From Paracoccus maritimus (lineage in GTDB: Bacteria; Pseudomonadota; Alphaproteobacteria; Rhodobacterales; Rhodobacteraceae), in the NCBI RefSeq assembly GCF_025195095.1, contig NZ_JANAVZ010000007.1, positions 1 through 64,000 on the forward strand: a stretch of DNA of 64,000 bases. Direction: 5' to 3'. The translations under genes were made by a program, and so were the position numbers. Positions within the stretch are counted from its first letter, which is position 1; every line of letters begins with the position of its first letter. Under the pieces are notes generated by a model. That model had not been told where the DNA came from and did no database searches. It worked only from the letters and a program-made list of their open reading frames with translations. This document shows positions 26,340 through 35,370 of the stretch, piece after piece.

Positions 26340-26974
26340 TGCGGACCGAACGTTTGATCGATGTCCTTGCGGCGGATGACACGGCGCCCCGCCCGATCGG
26401 ACCACGGCTGATGATGCAGGCGGGGCCGGCCTTGATCGCCGCGGCGGTTCTGGCCTTGTCGATTCTGGGTATCCGTTCCGATCTGGGCGCCGCGCTGGCC
26501 AATCCAACGACGCTGATGAAATGGCTGCTGCCGCTGGCAGTGGCGATCCCTGCCTTGTACGCGGCGCTGCGCCTGACCCGGCCACAGATCCGGCACACGC
26601 CGGCGCAATTCATACCTGCGCTGATCGGTGTGCTGGCGCTGGTCTGGCTGGCGCTGGCGGCGGCATCGACGGCGCCGGACCTGTTGTGGCCGCAGGTGCG
26701 GGGCAGGACGGCGCTGATCTGCCTGATCTCGGTGACATTCATCGGGCTGGCGCCGTTGCTGGTCGGACTGCGAATCCTGCGCGAAGGGGCCTGCGTGTCC
26801 CCGACGGTCAGCGGGGCGATGCTGGGCCTGGCGTCCGGCGGGCTGGCGGCGGCGTTCTATGCGCTGCACTGCAATCAGGATGCACCGCTGTTCTTTCTGA
26901 CCTGGTATGGGCTGGGCATTCTGGGGCTGACCGCGGGCGGGGCACTGCTTGGCCGCCATTTCTTGCGCTGGTAG
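26339..26974 (+). CDS. nrsF: NrsF-type anti-sigma factor (DUF1109)
   Basis: 211 residues from the ATG at 26339. Six hydrophobic segments and almost no soluble domain, as in NrsF/DUF1109 anti-sigma factors that hold SigF at the membrane. Cys128 (ALICLIS) and Cys178 (ALHCNQD) match the position of the Cys pair needed for stress sensing in Caulobacter NrsF, and a third Cys is at 152 (EGACVSP). It presumably releases SigF on metal stress, raising bufABCD. Confidence 0.88.
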   Translation: MRTERLIDVLAADDTAPRPIGPRLMMQAGPALIAAAVLALSILGIRSDLGAALANPTTLMKWLLPLAVAIPALYAALRLTRPQIRHTPAQFIPALIGVLALVWLALAAASTAPDLLWPQVRGRTALICLISVTFIGLAPLLVGLRILREGACVSPTVSGAMLGLASGGLAAAFYALHCNQDAPLFFLTWYGLGILGLTAGGALLGRHFLRW

Positions 26975-27162
26975 CACCGAATCATCGGACCGCAACCGGA
27001 CCGGTTCATCGCCGATCGCGCGGATCGCAGCGGTGAATATGCCGGTCGCGCGGATTTGATGACTCGAAACCAACGTCGCGACGGCTAAAATTCGCTGGGA
27101 TTTTCACGGCAGGGTTTCCTTTGTGGCCCTTGGACCTCATATTGAAGTCAAGGAGGCCCACC

Positions 27163-27336
27163 ATGCCATTGCCGCATTTCCTGCTGCTGATGATCGCCGT
27201 TCTTCTGGCTGCTGCCCTGACGCTGTGGGTTTCGGTCGTCGCGGGTGTACCCGAGGTCGCCTTGGCGCTGATGGCGCTTAGCGCGGCGGCACTGGTTCAT
27301 CTGGGGCACCGGAACCGGCACGATCACCGCGGCTGA
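27163..27336 (+). CDS. Small membrane protein
   Basis: 57 residues from the ATG at 27163, preceded by AAGGAGG. Two hydrophobic helices (FLLLMIAVLLAAALTLWVSV and EVALALMALSAAALVHLG) and a basic, His-rich tail (HRNRHDHRG). No family recognised. The preceding 188 nt after nrsF contain no other gene, and it is convergent with the HNH gene. Confidence 0.65.
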   Translation: MPLPHFLLLMIAVLLAAALTLWVSVVAGVPEVALALMALSAAALVHLGHRNRHDHRG

Positions 27337-27380
27337 CCGACGGGCATCGCGACCGAAGGCGCAGAACCGCGCCCCTTGGA

Positions 27381-27980
27381 TCAGCTTTCCAGTTCGGCGT
27401 CCCAGTACAGGAAATCCATCCAACTGTCGTGCAGATGGTTCGGCGGAAAACGCCGACCCACGGCATGCATTTCCTCGGGCGTGGGCTGGCACGGCTTGCG
27501 ACGCAGGCTGAGACCGGAATGGCGCAGGCTGCGATTGGCCTTGCGCAGATTACACGGAGAACAGGCGGCGACGACGTTTTCCCAGCTTGTGACACCGCCA
27601 CGTGAACGCGGCACGACATGATCGAAGGTCAGGTCCCCCTTGGCGCCGCAATACTGACAGCAGAATTCATCCCTCAGAAAAAGATTGAAGCGCGTGAATG
27701 CCACGCGCTTCTGGGGTTTCACATAATCCTTGAGAACCACAACAGACGGGATTCGGAAGGCCTGTCTTTGACTTCGCACCACCTCGTCGTATTCGGCGAT
27801 GATGCTGACCCGGTCCAGGAACACCGCCTTGATCGCTTCCTGCCAAGGCCAAAGCGACAGCGGATAGTAACTCAGCGGTCGATAATCGGCGTTCAGGACC
27901 AGCGCCGGGTGGTGCCGAAGCCCTGCGGGTTCACGCACGAAATGCGTCCTGAAATCCGTCTGATGTCGTTCGTCCAGCAT
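27381..27980 (-). CDS. HNH endonuclease (core alphaproteobacterial type)
   Basis: 199 residues from the ATG at 27980; the longer frame upstream is not protein-like. HNH motif with zinc-binding Cys pairs: FCCQYCGAKGDLTFDHVVPR and NVVAACSPCNLRKANR. The N terminus (PALVLNADYRPLSYYPLSLW, KAVFLDRVSIIAEY) is that of a widely conserved chromosomal HNH family in Rhodobacterales. It is not tied to the integrated element. Role unknown, possibly DNA repair. Confidence 0.85.
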   Translation of the reverse strand: MLDERHQTDFRTHFVREPAGLRHHPALVLNADYRPLSYYPLSLWPWQEAIKAVFLDRVSIIAEYDEVVRSQRQAFRIPSVVVLKDYVKPQKRVAFTRFNLFLRDEFCCQYCGAKGDLTFDHVVPRSRGGVTSWENVVAACSPCNLRKANRSLRHSGLSLRRKPCQPTPEEMHAVGRRFPPNHLHDSWMDFLYWDAELES

Positions 27981-28167
27981 GTTGCCTTCCCGCCTGCCCC
28001 CGCAAGGAGTGCCGGGGGCGCCCGTCAGATCCGTCAGGCCGACTATATATCGCGTCCCGGTTCTGGCAAGCCCCCGGATGTATTCGATCTGGGGATGAAA
28101 TACCCTGACTGGGTGACATCGCCGTGACAGATTGCCCCGTGCCTGTTTCAGTGGCAGGATCGCGACC

Positions 28168-28602
28168 ATGACAGATCGCATGCCGGAACTTCTGGGGACG
28201 CTGGAAACGGCGCTTTACGCCGATGATCTGGATGCGGCGACGGCATTCTGGCAGGATGTGATGGGGCTGGAGGCGTTTCAGTCTGTGCCAGGGCGTCACG
28301 TTTTTTTCCGCATCACCAAGCAGCCGCGGCCCCAGCTTCTGCTGGTCTTTCGCCCCGATGCCACGCAGCGAGCGCCCGAACCCGATGCCCGGTTGCCCGT
28401 GCCGCCGCATGGGGCGCGTGGTCCCGGCCATTTCTGTCTTGCAGTGCCGCCAGACGCGCTGGACCGGTGGCGCAACCACCTGACTGGTCGCGGCGTCGCG
28501 ATCGAAGCCGATTTCCGCTGGCCGAACGGGGCGCGGTCGATCTATTTCCGCGATCCTGCAGGCAATTCGATCGAACTTGCCGATCCCGCCCTCTGGATCT
28601 GA
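28168..28602 (+). CDS. VOC-family (glyoxalase/bleomycin-resistance fold) protein
   Basis: 144 residues from the ATG at 28168 (an ATG at 28180 is equally possible). Two beta-alpha-beta-beta-beta modules: LETALYADDLDAATAFWQDV, GRHVFFRI and GPGHFCLAVPPDALDRWRNH, then SIYFRDPAGNSIELAD. The DPxGNxIE ending and a His at GHFC are the usual metal-site positions. Substrate unknown. Confidence 0.83.
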   Translation: MTDRMPELLGTLETALYADDLDAATAFWQDVMGLEAFQSVPGRHVFFRITKQPRPQLLLVFRPDATQRAPEPDARLPVPPHGARGPGHFCLAVPPDALDRWRNHLTGRGVAIEADFRWPNGARSIYFRDPAGNSIELADPALWI

Positions 28603-28700
28603 GGCACCGCCGCACGCGGCTGGTCCGACCGCAATCACGGGCTGGGCGTCCGGGGGGATGACAACACCCCCGGCTATCCGCCAGTTGTCAGGCCGGCAGG

Positions 28701-29354
28701 CTATTTGCCCAAGCGATCCTTGATGAAGCTCAGCGCGACCGACAGCCCGTCCGGGGCGATGCCGTGGCCGGTGCCCTTCATCACATGGGCGAACACGTCG
28801 AAATCCGCCGCCAGCAGCGCATCACCCGCCAGGCCCATGTCCTGAAACGGAACCACGGGATCCTGATCGCCGTGGATCAGCAGAACCGGCGGTTTGACCT
28901 TCGCCTCGCTCTCCAGCGTTTCGGCATCCAGCAGGCGGCCGGAAAAGCCGACGATGCCGGCGACCGCGTCCGTCCGGCGCGGCAGCACATGCAGCGCCAT
29001 CATCGTGCCCTGCGAGAAGCCGATGACCACCATTCGGCTGGCATCAAGACCCTCATCGGCAAGCACCTTGTCCAGAAATCCGTTCAGCGCGGTGACCGAG
29101 CGATGCATGGCGGCCTTGGCGTCCGCCTCGGACGATCCGTCCAGCCACGGGATCGGAAACCACTGATAACCCATCGGATTGTTGATGCTGCGTTCGGGCG
29201 CATCGGGCGCATGGAAGGCGGTGCCGGGCAAATGGGGTGCCAGCGGATCGGCCAGTCCCAGAAGGTCGGCGCCATCCGCGCCATAGCCATGCAGAAAGAC
29301 CACCACCGCGTCGGCGTCCTGCGGTCCCTTGCGGGCCGATTTCAGTTCCGTCAT
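28701..29354 (-). CDS. Carboxylesterase/phospholipase (alpha/beta hydrolase)
   Basis: 217 residues from the ATG at 29354, which overlaps the glycosylase stop as ATGA. Oxyanion region FLHGYGADGADLLGLA, nucleophile Ser in VIGFSQGTMMAL, Asp in LLIHGDQDPVVP and His in GTGHGI make a full triad of the phospholipase/carboxylesterase (PF02230) family. A cytosolic short-chain esterase role is likely. Confidence 0.9.
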   Translation of the reverse strand: MTELKSARKGPQDADAVVVFLHGYGADGADLLGLADPLAPHLPGTAFHAPDAPERSINNPMGYQWFPIPWLDGSSEADAKAAMHRSVTALNGFLDKVLADEGLDASRMVVIGFSQGTMMALHVLPRRTDAVAGIVGFSGRLLDAETLESEAKVKPPVLLIHGDQDPVVPFQDMGLAGDALLAADFDVFAHVMKGTGHGIAPDGLSVALSFIKDRLGK

Positions 29355-29974
29355 CGAATTCCCTCGCGTCCTTTGGCCAGCCGGTAATAGGCCCACAGCC
29401 CCCGCGCCGCAACCGCACGCCAAGGTCGCCATGGCTCGGCCAGATCGCGCAGCGCGGCAGGGCCGGGCCGCGTGTCCAGCCCATACATGATCCGCGCGGA
29501 TTCCTGCAGCGCCAGGTCGCCGGCGGCGAAGACATCGGGGCGACCCAGCGCGAATTTCAGATAGATCTCGGCCGTCCACACACCGATGCCGGGCAGCGCG
29601 ACCAGCGTGGCGATGGCCTGATCGTCCGGCAGCTCGCGCAGCCCGTCCCAATCCAGCCCCGCCGCGGCGATGGCTTTCAGATATCGGGCTTTCGGGCGCG
29701 ACAGGCCCGCGGAGCGCAGATCGTCATCGCTGGCCGCGGCGATCGCCGATGCGGTGATCAGGTCCGCCGCCACCATCCGGTCCCAGATCGACGCGGCCGC
29801 CGCCACGGAGATCTGCTGGGCGACGATCGCGCCTGCGATCGCCTCGAATCCATCCTCGCGGCGCCGCAGGGGCAGGGGGCCGATCTGGGGCAGCACGCGC
29901 GCCCAGACCGGACAGACCCGCGCCAGGTGCGCCGCGCCTTCGGCCAGGTCTGCCTCGGTCCCAATCGGCCGCAC
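29351..29974 (-). CDS. DNA-3-methyladenine glycosylase (AlkA-like)
   Basis: 207 residues from a GTG at 29974, placed after the GntR gene stop; no ATG fits. The HhH-GPD fold is clear: FEAIAGAIVAQQISVAAAASIW, GLSRPKARYLKAIA, then the hairpin-helix-hairpin LPGIGVWTAEIYLKFALGRP with catalytic Asp in FAAGDLALQ. It excises alkylated purines in base-excision repair. Coupled to the esterase gene. Confidence 0.88.
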   Translation of the reverse strand: MRPIGTEADLAEGAAHLARVCPVWARVLPQIGPLPLRRREDGFEAIAGAIVAQQISVAAAASIWDRMVAADLITASAIAAASDDDLRSAGLSRPKARYLKAIAAAGLDWDGLRELPDDQAIATLVALPGIGVWTAEIYLKFALGRPDVFAAGDLALQESARIMYGLDTRPGPAALRDLAEPWRPWRAVAARGLWAYYRLAKGREGIR

Positions 29975-30015
29975 CGGATCACCCGCGTGGGCACGGACAT
30001 GACATGCGCCGGGTC

Positions 30016-30645
30016 TTAGACATGTTCGCCTTGCGCCTCGAGCTTTAGACGGGTTTCCCACGCCATCGAGATATGCTGCCGCAGCGCCTTGTCCGCGGCA
30101 TCGCCGTCGCCTGCCGCGATGGCATCCACGATGCGCTTGTGTTCGGACAGCGCCGTTTCACTGCGGCCTTCGGCCGCAAGCGAGGTTCTCGCCATCAGTG
30201 CCATGCTGCGATGGACCAGATCCAGTTGCTGGACCAGATAGCGGTTATGCGAGGCCAGATGGATCTGGTGGTGAAACCGCTTGTTCGCGCGGGCCAGCGT
30301 TTCGGGGTCGTCCACGGCCTTCTGATCCTCGGCCAGCATCTGCGCCAGCACCCGCACCTCTTCGGGGGTGGCGTGGCGCGCGGCCAGTCGGGCGGCCAGC
30401 GCCTCCAGCTCGGCGCGCACGACATACAGTTCGGCCAGCTGGTTGTGATCCAGCGAGGCGACGATCAGGCTGCGGCCATCGCGCACCAGCATCGCCTGGG
30501 TTTCCAGCCGTTGCAGCGCCTCGCGGACCGGCGTGCGCGAGACCCCGAAACGGTCGGCCAGTTCGGATTCCACCAGCCGGTCGCCGGGGCGATAGGAGCC
30601 CGCCTCGATGGCGGCCAGGATCAGGGAATAGGCATCGTCTTTCAT
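30016..30645 (-). CDS. GntR-family (FadR/FCD) regulator
   Basis: 209 residues from the ATG at 30645. Winged helix at about 5-70 (GDRLVESELADRFGVSRTPVREALQRLE) and an all-helical FCD domain with metal-binding His residues (RFHHQIHLASHNRYL, ALSEHKRIVDAI, ALRQHISMAW). The effector is probably an organic acid. It lies divergent from the HAD phosphatase gene, 66 nt away. Confidence 0.9.
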   Translation of the reverse strand: MKDDAYSLILAAIEAGSYRPGDRLVESELADRFGVSRTPVREALQRLETQAMLVRDGRSLIVASLDHNQLAELYVVRAELEALAARLAARHATPEEVRVLAQMLAEDQKAVDDPETLARANKRFHHQIHLASHNRYLVQQLDLVHRSMALMARTSLAAEGRSETALSEHKRIVDAIAAGDGDAADKALRQHISMAWETRLKLEAQGEHV

Positions 30646-30711
30646 GGCAGACAGGATTGGGGCCCGTCGGGTCCAATTGCAAGCGCGGCGTTGCCGGGCT
30701 ATCCGGCAGGA

Positions 30712-31374
30712 ATGGATTTCGCGCATGTTGATGTCTGGATCTTCGATCTGGACAATACGCTTTACCCGCCCGAGATGGCGCTGTTCCCGCAGATCGAGCA
30801 ACGCATGACCGCTTATGTCATGCGGCTGCTTCGCGTCGAACATGGCCATGCCGACCGGTTGCGCCGCGACTATTGGCGCCGGCACGGCACGACGCTGGCA
30901 GGGTTGATGGCCGAACATTCGATCGATCCGCTGGCCTATCTGGCCGAGGTTCACGACATCGACTTCGCCGGACTTGCCGTCGCGCCCGATCTTGCGGCTG
31001 CGATCACCGCACTGCCGGGTCGCAAGATCGTCCACACGAATGCCGATTCGCGCTATGCGGCCAAGGTTCTGGCGGCGCGCGGACTGGATCTGTTCGAGGC
31101 GATCTACGGTGTCGAGGAAACCGGCTTTCATCCCAAGCCGCAGCGCGCCTCGTTCGAGGCGTTGATCGCGCAGGCGGGATTTGACCCCGCGCGGGCGGCG
31201 TTCTTCGAGGATGATCCGCGCAACCTTGAGGTGCCGCACGAACTGGGCATGCGGACGGTCCTTGTCGGGAAGGGGCGGCGCGGTCCGGATGCCGCGCCGG
31301 GCCGGAGCGAACATGTCGCGCACCGGACCGACGACCTGACCGGGTTCCTTCAAGCGATTGCCGCGCGGCCGTGA
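30712..31374 (+). CDS. HAD-superfamily pyrimidine 5'-nucleotidase
   Basis: 220 residues. Motif I WIFDLDNTLYP (both catalytic Asp), motif II HTNADSR, motif III Lys in FHPKPQ and motif IV FFEDDPRN. The all-helical cap (FPQIEQRMTAYVMRLLRVEH...RRDYWRRHGTTLAGLM) is that of the SDT1/pyrimidine 5'-nucleotidase branch common in alphaproteobacteria. Likely a house-cleaning nucleotidase. Confidence 0.88.
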   Translation: MDFAHVDVWIFDLDNTLYPPEMALFPQIEQRMTAYVMRLLRVEHGHADRLRRDYWRRHGTTLAGLMAEHSIDPLAYLAEVHDIDFAGLAVAPDLAAAITALPGRKIVHTNADSRYAAKVLAARGLDLFEAIYGVEETGFHPKPQRASFEALIAQAGFDPARAAFFEDDPRNLEVPHELGMRTVLVGKGRRGPDAAPGRSEHVAHRTDDLTGFLQAIAARP

Positions 31375-31424
31375 TCCGGGCTAGATGGGGCCGGGAACGC
31401 GCCGATCCCTGAAGGAGACCTTTC

Positions 31425-31610
31425 ATGTCCCATGCTGACGATCCCGCAAGCACTCGTCTTGCCGTTCGCATCTATCTTGCCGTCGCCGTCGTTCTGGTCC
31501 TTGCCGTGTTGCTGGTGCTGGCCTTCGGCCTGCCGATGCTGGGCATCATCGGCATCGTGCTGACCCTGGCCGTGTTCGTGATCATGCTGGCCTTCACGGC
31601 AGGGAACTAG
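31425..31610 (+). CDS. Small membrane protein
   Basis: 61 residues, AAGGAGA before the ATG. A short polar head, then two near-continuous helices (IYLAVAVVLVLAVLLVLAFG and MLGIIGIVLTLAVFVIMLAF). No family recognised; 50 nt after the HAD gene, so possibly cotranscribed with it. Confidence 0.65.
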   Translation: MSHADDPASTRLAVRIYLAVAVVLVLAVLLVLAFGLPMLGIIGIVLTLAVFVIMLAFTAGN

Positions 31611-31682
31611 GCTGCGACAGGGCGTCTTCTTGTCCCGGCCCGGTCGCGGGTGCAGGATCGGGGCGTCAACGCGAGGGTAAGG

Positions 31683-32879
31683 ATGGCAGGCGAGATCGAG
31701 GACATCGACATTCTGGTGTCGGGCGGCGGAATCGCCGGGTTGATCGCCGCCGCGGCGTTCGGGGCCGAAGGGTTTTCGGTCCTATGCGTTGATCCGGCCC
31801 CGCCAGTCACCGACGAGACCGCAACCGGCGCCGATCTGCGATCAACCGCCTTTCTGGCCCCATCGGTTGCCCTGCTGGACCGGATCGGGGTGTGGGACCG
31901 GCTGTCGCCCTTTGCGACGCCGTTGCAGGTCATGCGCATCGTGGATGCGGGCGGCGCGCAGCCCGAACCGCGCCTGACGCGCGATTTCGACGCATCCGAG
32001 ATCGGCGATCAGCCCTTTGGCTGGAACCTGCCCAACTGGCTGCTGCGCCGCGAGATCGCGGCGCGCCTTCAACAGCTGCAGACGGTGCGCTTTCGCCCCG
32101 GCACCGCCACGGCCGAGGTGGTGGCACGGGACGAGGGCGCATTGGTCACGCTGTCGGACGGACAGCGTCTGCGCGCGCGTCTGCTGATCGGCGCGGATGG
32201 GCGGGATTCGCCGGTTCGTCAGGCGCTGGGGATCGATGTACGCAGGTTTCGATACGGCCAGAAGGCGCTGGCCTTCGCGGTCACGCATCAGCCGCCGCAC
32301 GACAATATCTCGACCGAGATCCACCGTGCGGGCGGGCCGTTCACGCTGGTCCCGCTGCCCGATCGCGACGGCGTGCCCAGTTCCGCCGTCGTCTGGATGG
32401 AAAACGGGCGCGAGATCGCGCGCCTTGCGGCGCTGTCCCGCGCGGAATTCGAGGTCGCGCTGAACCTTCGTTCCGCGGGCGTGCTGGGCCATCTGACCCA
32501 GGCGACCCGGCTGACACAATGGTCGATCATCAGCCAGATCGCGGACCGGTTCACCGGTCCGCGCACGGCGCTGATCGCCGAGGCGGCGCATGTCGTGCCG
32601 CCGATTGGGGCGCAGGGGCTGAACATGAGCCTTGCCGACCTGTCGACGCTGATCGACCTGTCGCGCGCGGATCCGGGCAATGCCGCCGCGTTGCGGGCCT
32701 ATGATCGCGCCCGACGGCCCGAGGCCTATGCGCGGCTGTTGGGAATAGACGCGCTGAACCGGGCCAGCCAGGCCGGCGCCCGGCCGCTGCGCGATCTGCG
32801 TGCCGCAGCGTTGGGCGGGCTGTACGGAATTGCGCCCGTGCGACGCCTGATGATGCGCGCCGGGCTGGGGATGCGCTGA
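31683..32879 (+). CDS. UbiH/COQ6-family FAD-dependent hydroxylase
   Basis: 398 residues from the ATG at 31683 (GAGGGTAAGG upstream). FAD-binding GGGIAGLIAAAAFGAEG at the N terminus, RSTAFLAPSVALLDRIG, LIGADGRDSPVRQALG (DG motif) and the GD-like AEAAHVVPPIGAQGLNMSLAD near the C terminus. These are the hallmarks of ubiquinone-biosynthesis monooxygenases; which ring position it hydroxylates is not certain. Confidence 0.9.
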   Translation: MAGEIEDIDILVSGGGIAGLIAAAAFGAEGFSVLCVDPAPPVTDETATGADLRSTAFLAPSVALLDRIGVWDRLSPFATPLQVMRIVDAGGAQPEPRLTRDFDASEIGDQPFGWNLPNWLLRREIAARLQQLQTVRFRPGTATAEVVARDEGALVTLSDGQRLRARLLIGADGRDSPVRQALGIDVRRFRYGQKALAFAVTHQPPHDNISTEIHRAGGPFTLVPLPDRDGVPSSAVVWMENGREIARLAALSRAEFEVALNLRSAGVLGHLTQATRLTQWSIISQIADRFTGPRTALIAEAAHVVPPIGAQGLNMSLADLSTLIDLSRADPGNAAALRAYDRARRPEAYARLLGIDALNRASQAGARPLRDLRAAALGGLYGIAPVRRLMMRAGLGMR

Positions 32880-33041
32880 CGCTGCCCCCCTCGCCGGCGG
32901 GCTGAACGGCGACCGGTGGTCTTGCGTCCCGCGATGGCCGGGGGACGCCCCCCGGACCCCCGGCGGCGCAGGATCCGCACAAATCTGCTGTCCATGGTGA
33001 CAGGCTTGCAGGTCACGATCCAGATGCCTATTTTCTGGTGT

Positions 33042-33100
33042 GAGGACGACCTCCCCGAATCGGGCAGTCTCGCCGGGACGACCCGGTTCATTCTGGAGGT
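33042..33100 (+). promoter_or_regulatory. Guanidine-II (mini-ykkC) riboswitch
   Basis: Two small hairpins with identical ACGA loops: GAGG-ACGA-CCTC at 33042-33053 and CCGGG-ACGA-CCCGG at 33073-33086, joined by a 19-nt linker, with the Shine-Dalgarno GGAGGT (33095-33100) just after the second. Paired stem-loops with ACGR loops upstream of an SMR gene are the mini-ykkC class. Guanidinium bridging the two loops would alter access to the ribosome binding site of the downstream exporter. Confidence 0.85.
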
Positions 33101-33105
33101 CTTTC

Positions 33106-33420
33106 ATGCCTTGGATCACCCTTTTGGTCGCCGGTCTTCTGGAAATCGTCTGGGCCACTGCCATGAAGCAGTCCCATGGATTCACGCGTCTTGTGCCCAC
33201 GGCAATCATGCTGGTCGGCATGTTCGGGTCGTTCTGGCTGCTGGCGGTCGCGATGCGGCAGTTGCCCCTTGGCACCGCATACATGGTCTGGACCGGAATT
33301 GGTGCGGTGGGCAGCTTCGTGCTTGGGATCGCCCTGTTCGGCGAGGCGGTGACGGTGACGCGCTTGTTCGCCGCTGGCCTGATCGTGGCCGGCATCCTGG
33401 TGATGAAACTGGCATCCTGA
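33106..33420 (+). CDS. gdx: SMR-family guanidinium exporter (SugE/Gdx)
   Basis: 104 residues from the ATG at 33106 (GGAGGT upstream); the frame is open further but this start begins the first helix. Four transmembrane helices, Glu13 in LLVAGLLEIVWATAMKQSHG, and GTAYMVWTGIGAVGS are the SugE/Gdx signature. It exchanges guanidinium for protons across the inner membrane. The guanidine-II riboswitch in its leader supports the guanidinium assignment over a general drug exporter. Confidence 0.93.
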   Translation: MPWITLLVAGLLEIVWATAMKQSHGFTRLVPTAIMLVGMFGSFWLLAVAMRQLPLGTAYMVWTGIGAVGSFVLGIALFGEAVTVTRLFAAGLIVAGILVMKLAS

Positions 33421-33522
33421 CCCGGTCTTCCGGGTCAGAACGCCAAGGATCGGGGCGGTTTTCGGCAATTTCCTTCCGTCGCGGGCGGTGCTAAGGACAT
33501 CGCCAGCCAAAGGAGATCAGCC

Positions 33523-35361
33523 ATGCCCGCCTATCGTTCCCGCACCACCACACATGGCCGCAACATGGCGGGCGCGCGCGGATTGTGGCGCGCGACCGGT
33601 GTCAAGGACAGCGATTTCGGCAAGCCGATCATCGCCATCGTCAACAGCTTCACCCAGTTCGTGCCGGGTCATGTCCACCTGAAGGACCTGGGCCAGCTGG
33701 TCGCACGCGAGGTCGAGGCGGCAGGCGGGATCGCAAAGGAATTCAACACCATCGCCGTCGATGACGGCATCGCGATGGGCCATGACGGCATGCTGTATTC
33801 GCTGCCCTCGCGCGAGATCATCGCCGACAGCGTCGAGTATATGGTCAACGCCCATTGCGCCGATGCGATGGTCTGCATCAGCAACTGCGACAAGATCACC
33901 CCGGGCATGCTGATGGCCTCGCTGCGGCTGAACATCCCCACCGTCTTCGTGTCGGGTGGCCCGATGGAGGCCGGCAAGGTCGTGCTGGAAGACGGTCGCG
34001 TCAAGGCGCTGGATCTGGTCGATGCGATGGTCGCCGCCGCCGATGACAGCGTGTCGGATGCCGATGTGCAGGCGATCGAACGGTCGGCCTGCCCGACCTG
34101 CGGGTCGTGTTCGGGCATGTTCACGGCGAACTCGATGAACTGCCTGACCGAGGCGCTGGGTCTGTCGCTGCCTGGCAATGGCTCGACCCTGGCCACCCAT
34201 GCCGACCGCAAGCGGCTGTTCGTCGAGGCGGGCCATCTGATCGTCGATCTGGCACGGCGCCATTACGAGGGCGACGATGCGTCGGTCCTGCCGCGCAACA
34301 TCGCCAGCTTCAACGCCTTCAAGAACGCGATGACGCTGGATATCGCGATGGGCGGGTCCACGAACACGGTGCTGCACCTGCTGGCCGCCGCCCATGAAGG
34401 CGAGGTGGATTTCACCATGGCCGATATCGACAGGCTGTCGCGTCAGGTGCCGGTCCTGTGCAAGGTCGCGCCCGCCAAATCGGACGTGCATATGGAGGAT
34501 GTCCACCGCGCAGGCGGCATCATGGCGATCCTGGGCGAACTGGACCGCGCCGGGTTGCTGGATACATCGGTCGGCAGTGTTCATTCGGGCACGCTGGCGC
34601 AGGCGCTGGACCGCTGGGACGTGGCGCGGACCGATGCAATCAGCGTCCATGATTTCTATCGCGCGGCCCCCGGCGGGGTGCCGACGCAGACGGCGTTCTC
34701 GCAGGACCGCCGCTATGACAGCGTCGATCTGGACCGGAAGGGCGGGGTGATCCGGGATGCCGAACACGCGTTCAGCAAGGATGGCGGTCTGGCGGTGCTG
34801 TATGGCAACCTTGCCGAGGACGGCTGCATCGTGAAGACTGCGGGGGTGGACGAGTCGATCCTGACCTTCACCGGCCCGGCGCATATCTTCGAAAGCCAGG
34901 ATGATGCGGTCAGCGGCATCCTGACCGGCAAGGTGAAGGAAGGCGAGGTGGTGCTGATCCGCTACGAAGGGCCGCGCGGCGGACCGGGCATGCAGGAAAT
35001 GCTGTATCCGACCAGCTATCTGAAATCGAAGGGCCTGGGCAAGGCCTGCGCGCTGGTGACGGATGGGCGCTTCTCGGGCGGGTCGTCGGGGCTTTCGATC
35101 GGCCATGTGTCGCCCGAGGCTGCAGAGGGCGGCACGATCGGGCTGGTCGAGCAGGGCGACATGATCCGCATCGACATTCCCCATCGCGTGATCTCGCTTG
35201 AGGTTGACGATGCCACGCTGGCCGCGCGGCGCAGGGCACGCGAGGCCGAAGGCTGGAAACCGGCGAAGCCGCGGCAACGCAAGGTCACGACAGCGCTGCG
35301 GGCCTATGCCGCGATGACAACCAGCGCGGCCAAGGGCGCGGTGCGGGTGATCCCCGACTGA
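33523..35361 (+). CDS. ilvD: Dihydroxy-acid dehydratase
   Basis: 612 residues, full length. It dehydrates 2,3-dihydroxy acids in valine, isoleucine and leucine synthesis. Iron-sulfur and active-site motifs [50 protein letters not shown] and the C-terminal [20 protein letters not shown] are intact. AAGGAG precedes the ATG. Its stop is 9 nt from the convergent redox-fusion gene. Confidence 0.97.
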   Translation: MPAYRSRTTTHGRNMAGARGLWRATGVKDSDFGKPIIAIVNSFTQFVPGHVHLKDLGQLVAREVEAAGGIAKEFNTIAVDDGIAMGHDGMLYSLPSREIIADSVEYMVNAHCADAMVCISNCDKITPGMLMASLRLNIPTVFVSGGPMEAGKVVLEDGRVKALDLVDAMVAAADDSVSDADVQAIERSACPTCGSCSGMFTANSMNCLTEALGLSLPGNGSTLATHADRKRLFVEAGHLIVDLARRHYEGDDASVLPRNIASFNAFKNAMTLDIAMGGSTNTVLHLLAAAHEGEVDFTMADIDRLSRQVPVLCKVAPAKSDVHMEDVHRAGGIMAILGELDRAGLLDTSVGSVHSGTLAQALDRWDVARTDAISVHDFYRAAPGGVPTQTAFSQDRRYDSVDLDRKGGVIRDAEHAFSKDGGLAVLYGNLAEDGCIVKTAGVDESILTFTGPAHIFESQDDAVSGILTGKVKEGEVVLIRYEGPRGGPGMQEMLYPTSYLKSKGLGKACALVTDGRFSGGSSGLSIGHVSPEAAEGGTIGLVEQGDMIRIDIPHRVISLEVDDATLAARRRAREAEGWKPAKPRQRKVTTALRAYAAMTTSAAKGAVRVIPD

Positions 35362-35370
35362 TCGCGGGTG

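Noticed and set aside
27381..27980. HNH nuclease as part of a mobile or defence system
   Set aside because: The N terminus and context match a conserved chromosomal HNH family; there are no neighbouring restriction or mobile genes.
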